Assembly: GCA_017979445.1 (NCBI GenBank)
Contig: CM030716.1
Coordinates: 15,705,443 to 15,769,442 of the forward strand
Direction of reading: 5' to 3'
Source: Akebia trifoliata
Taxonomy: Eukaryota; Streptophyta; Magnoliopsida; Ranunculales; Lardizabalaceae
DNA length: 64,000 bases
A program made the translations under genes and the position numbers. The notes under the pieces were generated by a model. The model was not told where the DNA came from. It did not search any database and was given only the letters and a program-made list of their open reading frames with translations. Shown one piece after another: positions 57,775 through 64,000 of the stretch. Position 1 is the first letter of the stretch, and each line of letters starts with the position of its first letter.

Positions 57775-58115
57775 TCACCCAACAATTTGCCCAACATTTT
57801 GCCCAACGTGCTTTGTCCTATATGGATTAGAAGTTTTGGAATGAACTGATTTTTGGTGAGGATGATCTCTATGGTGAGGAGATTATTCTCACCAAAAATC
57901 AGTCCATTCCAAAACTTCTAATCCCATCACAAATGGTTTACAAAAAATAGACGGTTCACGACTTTTCAACTTGTAAACATAGGGTTAGAAGTTTTGGAAT
58001 GAGCTGATTTTTTGTGAGGATGATCTCTACACCATAGAGATCGTCCTCACCAAAATCTAGCCCATTCCAAAACTTTTAACCCATGTAGGACAAAACATTT
58101 TGGGCAAATGGTGAC
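57775..58115. mobile_element. Fold-back MITE, copy 2, two hairpins between inverted termini
   Basis: Termini TTTTGCCCAACGTGCTTTGT and the complement of ACAAAACATTTTGGGCAAA form inverted ends. Inside are hairpin B (57826-57922, arms of about 44 bases with about three mismatches) and hairpin C (57982-58082), separated by a spacer related to that of copy 1. No protein coding. Confidence 0.7.
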
Positions 58116-58589
58116 TTATATCATCTTGACTTCTAAGAATCTTTCCTAGTCTTTTTATTTTTGTTTCGTTAATAGCTGGCTTATGTCATCTGTTTCGATG
58201 ATTGTAAGAAAAAAAAAGAAAAAAAAGGAAAATGCTAAACTTGCCTATAGTGCTGACGTGGTGGTGTACACAGAACCATGCATGCTTTTCCACGAGATAG
58301 GAGTGTTGTACATTCTAGGAAAATCAATGGTTCTATGTAGAAACAGTGCTGTAGAGTGTTGTATCATGTCAGTGTAACATGACTTAACTTGTTACTGTCA
58401 TTTTGCTGTCAAGTACATGTAACTGCGACATTCCCACCTTAATTATCGTACTTGAAAAGGCCATATTTATGTGGAAAATGCTCCCACGAAAGGATCCCTT
58501 CACAAGAGAATGTTCGTTAGGCATACATACTTTATTGTCTGGAAATGGAAATATTTTCATTTTCCCATTGAAGACAGTGGATTTGGTCA
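58116..58589. other. Intergenic sequence without recognised features
   Basis: Short open frames occur on both strands at 58183-58653, but they overlap each other in opposite directions and show no domain. A purine-rich run lies at 58206-58232. Confidence 0.35.
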
Positions 58590-58800
58590 TCCGTGTCAAC
58601 TAAAAGTCTCTAATTGTAGCCAATGTTTAAAAGTTTCTTCATTTTCATACTAAATGAAGCCGATGAGGATCATGAATCACATCGGCCCCACTTGAAGTCT
58701 CTAATTTTGGCGCAATTGTAGCCAATGTTTTTGGTTCTTTGTTTTCATACTAAATAAAGCTAATGAGCATCATGAGTCACATTTTGGCACAATTTGGCGT
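58590..58800. repeat. Tandem duplication of about 100 bp
   Basis: Two adjacent copies share AAGTCTCTAATT, AATTGTAGCCAATGTTT, TTTTCATACTAAATGAAGC and GATCATGAATCACAT, with an extra GGCGC insertion in the second. Confidence 0.75.
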
Positions 58801-59029
58801 CCATCTGCTCCACTTGAAACACATGCTTCACTATCATTGAAATGTTTCCCTACCTACCTGTGTACCATTAAATCACAGTTACTTTTGGTACAAAGAATAT
58901 TAGTAGACAGGCAAACTGAGAATTGAATCCAATGGGTATTGGATTTCATGTGCCACACGTTTCCATGTTGCAATTCAGTTTGAATGGATCCTATCTAAGA
59001 AAAATAATACTAAGATATTTGTGTTTGAG
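58801..59029. other. Intergenic sequence without recognised features
   Basis: I see nothing to annotate in this AT-rich stretch. Confidence 0.35.
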
Positions 59030-59960
59030 TTTGATTGTTAGGGCCTTAACCATTTTTTGAAGCCCATTGAAATAATGAAAATAATACCCAGAACTCCATC
59101 AAACAAATGGTTAAGATGGGTGAGTGGAAAAAATATATTAATATCTTGAAAAATAGTATTAATCTCTAGAAAATTTATGTTTTTCTAATTTATCTTAACC
59201 ATATGTTTGATGGAGAGTCTCAAACTGTTGTATGTGTTTTGAAAAGTATTTAAAATAATGGAGAGGTCACATTAGGAACTATGTTATCTAAAACCTTACT
59301 CCTGGCCCAAAATTAATGTTGACTTGAAGATTTAGGGACCATTTGATGGACCTACACTCCCAAAATCAGCTTGATTTGCTAATTTTGATTAGTGGGTCAA
59401 CTTCCACCAACAGGTGGGCCAAGCTCAAGGTCTATCCCAAGCCTAGGCCTGCCTTTTTCAAAATTGTGTTGCAGCAAATTTGAAAAATGATGACTCAAAG
59501 AAGGAAGAAACAAAAAGACTTAAAGGCAACATTCTCCGATGACTCTAACCTCAAGAGTCAAGGCTCCACGTACCTTTCAAATTTAAAAGAACCACGATAA
59601 TACGACAGCTCCCCTCTGACAACGCTTCCCTACGACCCCCCATCACACAATCGTAGATAATTCACCTTGGGATACACAAGGAAAGATTTATGATTCAACG
59701 TATCCAAAGATAAATGATTTATGATTTTGTGAGGGGCGTTTGTTAGAAAGGGGGAAAAAACAAAACATAAATAAATAAAAAATGAATCGTATGATGTTGC
59801 CCCCCCCCCCCCCCCCAATCACAAAACAGTAAATCAATTGCCTCGGGATACATAAAATTTTTTTTTATGACAAGGATGTAGAGGGGCGTGTGTTAGAGGG
59901 AGGTACAGAAAATCATTACACAATAAATATACCCAGTGTTTGATATGCTTCTCTTAGGAG
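59030..59960. repeat. Dispersed repeat, copy 2, with a C17 tract
   Basis: Collinear with 56370-57150 through AGCCCATTGAAA, GGTCACATTA, TTGATGGACCTACACTCC and AATATACCCAGTGTTTGA, but about 500 bases in the middle differ. A run of 17 C at 59800-59816 follows a stretch that itself has a near-repeat (CACAAGGAAAGATTTATGAT and following). Confidence 0.5.
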
Positions 59961-59976
59961 AAAATGGGAAGCATCA

Positions 59977-60056
59977 CAAATATTTGTAAGTTACACTTGC
60001 GATAGATACCCGAGAATGAACAATTAGAAGTTTGATCCCTTGTGCGCGCATCTTGT
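59977..60056. repeat. 80-bp direct repeat, first copy
   Basis: Nearly identical to 60091-60170 (start CAAATATTTGTAAGTTACAC; four or so differences near the end at GCGCGCATC). The copies are 114 bases apart and lie about 0.4-0.5 kb upstream of the receptor-kinase exon. Confidence 0.92.
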
Positions 60057-60090
60057 CTCATTTTTTACTTTATTTCACTCACATTTTTCT

Positions 60091-60170
60091 CAAATATTTG
60101 TAAGTTACACTTGCGATAGATACCCGAGAATGAACAATTAGAAGTTTGACCCCCTGCGCGCGCATCGTGT
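60091..60170. repeat. 80-bp direct repeat, second copy
   Basis: See the first copy at 59977-60056. The high identity suggests a recent local duplication. Confidence 0.92.
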
Positions 60171-60255
60171 GCCCGCATACGCATTAAGGATATTTTGGAC
60201 CAATGGAGCAAATCCAAATCTCTCTCTCATATACACTTAAGTGATATAAGAAGTT

Positions 60256-60302
60256 CTATATAAGAACTAGACAATTTTCTTATTCCTATCCGATGTGGGA
60301 CT
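60256..60302 (-). promoter_or_regulatory. USE/TATA pair resembling a plant snRNA promoter
   Basis: On the minus strand AGTCCCACATCG (60302-60291) is an exact match to the plant snRNA upstream sequence element RTCCCACATCG. A TTATATAG box follows after 27 bases (60263-60256), near the spacing of U6-type polymerase III promoters. I see no U-snRNA coding sequence downstream. The same TATATAAG also reads well on the plus strand about 280 bases before the receptor-kinase ATG and could be that gene's TATA box. Confidence 0.4.
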
Positions 60303-60541
60303 AAAGAATTTCTCAAACTCAATAATCTTATAAACCACATACAACTAACCATGACTAATAGGGGTTCTTTGGAGCTGATTTGTCATTCACCCATAATGGA
60401 TTTTTGACAACTTAAAACATGAAACTATTCTCTTCAATGAGATGAATAAGTTTCCAAGTGGTCCATTCTCAAAATACTAATGGGACCCACTTGAATCGTA
60501 GCTCAAATATCCCTACTTGGTCACAAAAATCTGGATAAAAA

Positions 60542-61781
60542 ATGCAGATTTTTTTTTTTTTTTCCAACAATATTTCCATTGCTTCCCCCACCCTATCTCC
60601 TAAACAATCCATTAAAGACGGTGAGACTCTCTTTTCAGAACGAAATCTTTTCAAATTAGGATTCTTCAGTCCTAGAAACAATTCAAAGAACCGATATTTG
60701 GGAATATGGTACGTCGAAAGTGAAACTGTAGTTTGGGTTGCAAACAGAGACAACCCAATTACAGATTCATCCAGATGTCTTAAAATGGGCGAAGAACGCC
60801 AGCTTGTTCTCTTAAATAAAGATTCCAGAATTATGTGGTCAACAAATCAGTCCAAGGCAGAGAACCCAATTGCAATGCTTTTGGATTCAGGAAATCTTGT
60901 TATTTTATCAGAGAGTAATGATGGTGCTAATGAGAATTATCTATGGCAGAGTTTCGATTACCCAACTAATACATTGTTACCTGCAATGAAGCTAGGGTGG
61001 GACTTCAAGACCGGTATTAATCGATTTCTTACATCATGGAAGAATACTAATGACCCATCTACAGGTGACTTTTCTTACAGTGTAGATCCTCATGGATTTC
61101 CAGAATTATTTCTTTCGAACCGACTGATCTTGTGGTACAGAACTGGACCTTGGAATGGTGTCCAATTTAGTGGTAGCTCCGAACTGAAGGCCCTTAATGG
61201 CTTCAATTTCAGTTTCATCCACAATCAGGATGAGATATATTTCATATTCGTAACTAATAGTGATTCTGTTGTGTCAAGGCTGATTTTGAATGAAACTGGT
61301 GTGCTTCAACTTCAATTGACCGGCAAGAATCTTGACTGGAACACTTTATGGTCCGCCCCAAATGATCAATGTGACAATTACAGCGAGTGCGGTGCTTATG
61401 GCATATGTGACATGAATAGCTCGCCTGTTTGCTATTGTGTTAAAGGGTTTGAGCCCAAGTACCAAAAGAATTGGTATTTGAAAGACGGGTCAGGTGGATT
61501 TATTCCAAAAGTGAAATTTGATTGCAATAAGGATGATGAGTTCTTTAAATTGAAGAATATCAAACTGCCCGACACTTCGAGCTCAATCGTTAACAATAGC
61601 ATGAGTCTTAGGGAATGTGAAATAGAATGCAGGACTAGTTGTTCTTGTACAGCTTATGCGAATTCTGACATTAACGAAGGAGGGAAGGGTTGCGTAGTAT
61701 GGTTTGGTGATTTGATCGATCTCCGAGATAATTCTCAAGGTGGACAAGATCTTTATGTAAAGGTGCCAGCTTCGAAATTAG
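60542..61781 (+). CDS. S-domain (G-type lectin) receptor-like kinase, first exon
   Basis: Encodes the extracellular part of an S-receptor-like serine/threonine kinase of the plasma membrane, a family active in defence signalling and self-incompatibility. About 413 codons: B-lectin domain (about 25-145, WVANRDNPITD), S-locus glycoprotein domain (about 195-305, WYRTGPWNGVQFSG), an EGF-like Cys cluster (277-301), and a PAN domain (about 330-410, SCSCTAYAN then GCVVWFGDLIDLRD). The exon ends in phase 1 at a GTATGT donor, 61782; reading on would stop at 61810. Oddities: the start region (MQIFFFFSNNISIA) depends on a T15 run and is a poor, short signal peptide, and the usual SGGC before the PAN part is SGGF. 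No transmembrane or kinase exon is visible within the window. Confidence 0.85.
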
Positions 61782-61850
61782 GTATGTTTCATTGTTGCAA
61801 AAACATTTGATTGTTGGGGGAAATACAATTCAGCTCTCAGTTGTGAGGCC

Positions 61851-61979
61851 AAAAGAGAGCTTCTATTGCCACACCATCTTTACTTAAGAGTGCACCCCAA
61901 TTCATGTGACATCAATAAAGATTTAACACATCCTGGAGTGTTCCAAGTAAAATTTGGTGTGGCAATAGAAACTCTTTTA
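61851..61979. mobile_element. MITE with TTCTATTGCCACACCA termini
   Basis: Left TTCTATTGCCACACCA (61861-61876) and right TGGTGTGGCAATAGAA (61955-61970) are perfect inverted repeats, and similarity extends outwards through AAAAGAG. Related to the MITE in element B at 29130-29204. Non-coding. Confidence 0.75.
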
Positions 61980-62706
61980 TACCAAAAACATGAAAATTTG
62001 CAAAACAGTAAATTATTCATTTTAATTCCGAAAATGGAATTAAAACATTTTGGTTAATGTGGGGAACAAATTTACTGTTTTGTAAAGCAAAAACTTATCA
62101 ACAGTATACATGAAAATAAAATGGGAAATTATTTACTGTTTTATAAAATAGAATTTTTTTCCACTTTAACTGAAATGTTTTAATTTCGAAAAAAAAAAAA
62201 ATTTACCAGTTTCAGAATTAAAATGAATAATATACTATTTTGGGACATCTCCAACTTTTCTTTACTTTTTTTTGGAATTTCACCTTTTTATATTTATTAG
62301 TGTTTACTGAAATGGGACACAATCATATTTGTGATTTTAAAATTCAAAATCTCAATTAGACTCAAATGTTCCCTGGGTTAAATCAAGTCAAAAACTCAAG
62401 TGTTGATGCGACTAGTATTCCTTTTAAAATATTTATGAAACGAAGATTCTTCATAAGCAGTTTTGAATGACTGACGTTTTCAAATTTTTCGACCTTGTTT
62501 CGTAAGAGCAATTCGGTATATCGTTTTCTATATTTGTTTGTTTCTATTAGAATGGGACTTAAGTCGTATTTACAATTTTACGTTTTTTTTAGCCTTATTG
62601 CTAACTCAAATAAAACATATATGCCTTCTAACAAAATTATGAAAAGTGGTAACTAAGTTGAAAATAAGGTTATAGAGGTACATTCAGTTACATGGGTGGA
62701 TAATCC

Positions 62707-62959
62707 TTTTAGAAAGAGTCGTGATAATTTGACTACCCCACATGACACACTCAATTGACTCTCCTAATATGATAAGGTCAGGAACCGTAGATCTATATGT
62801 TTCAAGATAGACGATACCCTTGAGATACAAATTTTTAAGGGGAATTGCAGTTTTGTATTTCGATGCGTTTAGATCTATGGTTCCCGAACTTGTCATGCTA
62901 GGAGAGTCGATTGAGTGTGTTACATGGGGAAGTCAAATTATCACGATTCTTTTAGAAAA
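62707..62959. mobile_element. Fold-back MITE with arms of about 88 bp
   Basis: Left arm 62707-62794 and right arm 62871-62959 are inverted copies with about 85-90% identity, sharing TCGTGATAATTTGACT and GACTCTCCTA words. The centre is about 76 bp. No protein coding. Confidence 0.8.
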
Positions 62960-63171
62960 AATCAATTTATTTCTATAAATTTTAAAATTTTGATACAATC
63001 ATGAAAGTAACTAGAGGCGGTTTGCTCCCTCTATTCCTGTGTTTGATACTGTGTTTTGTTGTACATTGAAAAACTTTTGTGAGATTGAGACATGTGATCA
63101 CAAGGATCAACCCCACCCCTATTAGGTGTGTGAATACCTTGGAGTACTAAAAAAGAGTCGCAATTCAAAAT

Positions 63172-63360
63172 AGTGTCCCATTCCTATACATAAGAATGGT
63201 GCCTACATGACACATTTAGATTGGATAATACACACATTGGGCTGTGTGCACGATTTGGTTAGGAGATCGAGGTGTTTTAGTCTCAAACTGAAGCGTACAG
63301 GTACCATATATATAGACACCGTTCCAATTTTATAAGAATGGGACACCGTATTGGATCTTG
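63172..63360. mobile_element. Possible MITE with GTGTCCCATTC termini
   Basis: GTGTCCCATTCCTATACATAA on the left and TTATAAGAATGGGACAC on the right are inverted over about 17 bases. GGGACA/GGGACT words recur nearby at 62240, 62315 and 62550. Short arms make this weaker than the other two. Confidence 0.45.
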
Positions 63361-63617
63361 AGTCATCAAGAAAAAATATAAAAACATAAGTAAAAGTAAA
63401 ATTTGGATAAGTTCTATATCCCGCTCTATAATTATTGTCAGAATCTAGAGGGCTTCTTAACAAATAATTTATCTTTTGGATATGATGTAGAATCAGCCTT
63501 TAGGACCAAAGTACCATTATTAAAATTCAGCCATTGTTAATGTCCCTCAAATTCACTAATACAAGTTTTTCCCTTTGTCCTTATTTAACTGGGTTAGTAC
63601 TCGTCATTTACTTGCAG

Positions 63618-63680
63618 CCAATCCTCCACCGTTGGACATCAACTATTCGCCTCCACCCACTGTTACACCCCATCGTAACG
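63618..63680 (+). CDS. Candidate 63-nt exon in phase with the receptor kinase exon
   Basis: Flanked by a good acceptor (TTTACTTGCAG) after a pyrimidine-rich stretch and a consensus donor (GTAAGT). It starts and ends in phase 1, so it would join exon 1 without shifting the frame, adding about 21 residues of Pro-rich sequence (ANPPPLDINYSPPPTVTPHR). Such a Pro-rich segment is not standard between the PAN domain and the transmembrane helix. It may belong to another transcript or be chance. Confidence 0.3.
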
Positions 63681-64000
63681 GTAAGTCCATTTGTTTTAAT
63701 TATCTTCACTAATATAATGAGGGCAGGCCGAGTAAAAGTGGTTTGACTCCAAAATTTGGATTTTCTAAAATACCACAGGAGAATGATATGCTCCTAGTTT
63801 TAAACATTTAAATGTATTTTTCTTATCTATTTCGACAATCTATAACAAAAAATTATGAATATTTGATTCTAAATTTTTTGAAATTGGGATTCTAATTTTT
63901 TTTTTTTTTTTAATATTTGATTCGAGTGTCCCTTTCACAACAATAACATAAGTATTTTGGGTATTTCGAGAAGATGTATCGAATGCCGAGGTTAAAGGGA
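63681..64000. other. Unassigned sequence at the window end
   Basis: AT-rich with a T run at 63897-63912. I see no exon, repeat or gene that I can support. Confidence 0.35.

Larger units (their letters stand above)
61782..63617 (+). other. Putative first intron of the receptor kinase gene
   Basis: Begins GTATGTTTC directly after the PAN-domain exon and runs at least to the candidate acceptor TTTACTTGCAG at 63617, or beyond the window. It is AT-rich and contains three MITE-like inverted repeats. S-domain kinase first introns are usually much shorter, so insertions have probably lengthened it. Confidence 0.5.

Noticed and set aside
60256..60302. A U6 or U3 snRNA gene downstream of the USE/TATA pair
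   Set aside because: No U6, U3 or other snRNA coding sequence is recognisable in the expected start region on the minus strand.
60469..60753. Minus-strand 94-codon frame
   Set aside because: It overlaps the clear lectin-domain coding sequence on the plus strand and has no domain.

Overview
The window is nuclear DNA of a flowering plant, most likely a eudicot. The evidence is Tat/Ogre-type Ty3-gypsy retrotransposons with LTRs of up to 3.9 kb, a plant-type 5S rRNA gene, MITEs, and one exon of an S-domain (G-type lectin) receptor-like kinase. I cannot name the species. Nothing bacterial, organellar or viral was recognised.

Positions 1-55601 are a nest of four LTR retrotransposons, all oriented on the minus strand. 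The host, here called H, begins before the window. Its 3' LTR is 1-416 plus 19533-20189, its antisense ORF (aORF, plus strand) is about 20700-20889 plus 32716-33944, its pol and gag run 35390-42714, its PBS is at 45689-45704, and its 5' LTR is 45707-47302 and onward. Element A (417-19532, 19.1 kb, Ogre-like, with ORF1, gag, PR, RT, RNase H, archaeal-type RNase H and INT) sits in H's 3' LTR. Element B (20890-32710, 11.8 kb, non-autonomous) sits in H's aORF with a perfect CGTTT target duplication. Element C (47303 to the gap, a relative of B) sits in H's 5' LTR. All recognisable coding regions carry stops or frameshifts, so these are relics. B and C share the same two internal deletions, which removed gag/PR and RT/RNase H.

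Between INT and the 3' LTR, A, B and C carry tandem arrays (33-bp units in A and C; a 58-bp array lying inside a 33-bp remnant in B). H carries arrays of about 57, 28 and 48 bp on its 5' side. This is the hypervariable untranslated region known to seed satellites in Tat/Ogre elements.

The left sequence ends inside a 5S rRNA gene (55509-55601) at a 100-N gap (55602-55701). To the right is a truncated LTR end related to B and C (55702-55958). Its flank is neither H's LTR nor a target duplication, so the two sides of the gap are probably not simply contiguous.

Positions 55959-64000 are a gene-type neighbourhood: diverged dispersed repeats, fold-back MITEs, an 80-bp duplication, and the first coding exon of an S-domain receptor kinase (60542-61781, plus strand) followed by a MITE-loaded intron. 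No transmembrane or kinase exon is visible before the window ends. One consensus-flanked 63-nt candidate exon lies at 63618-63680.
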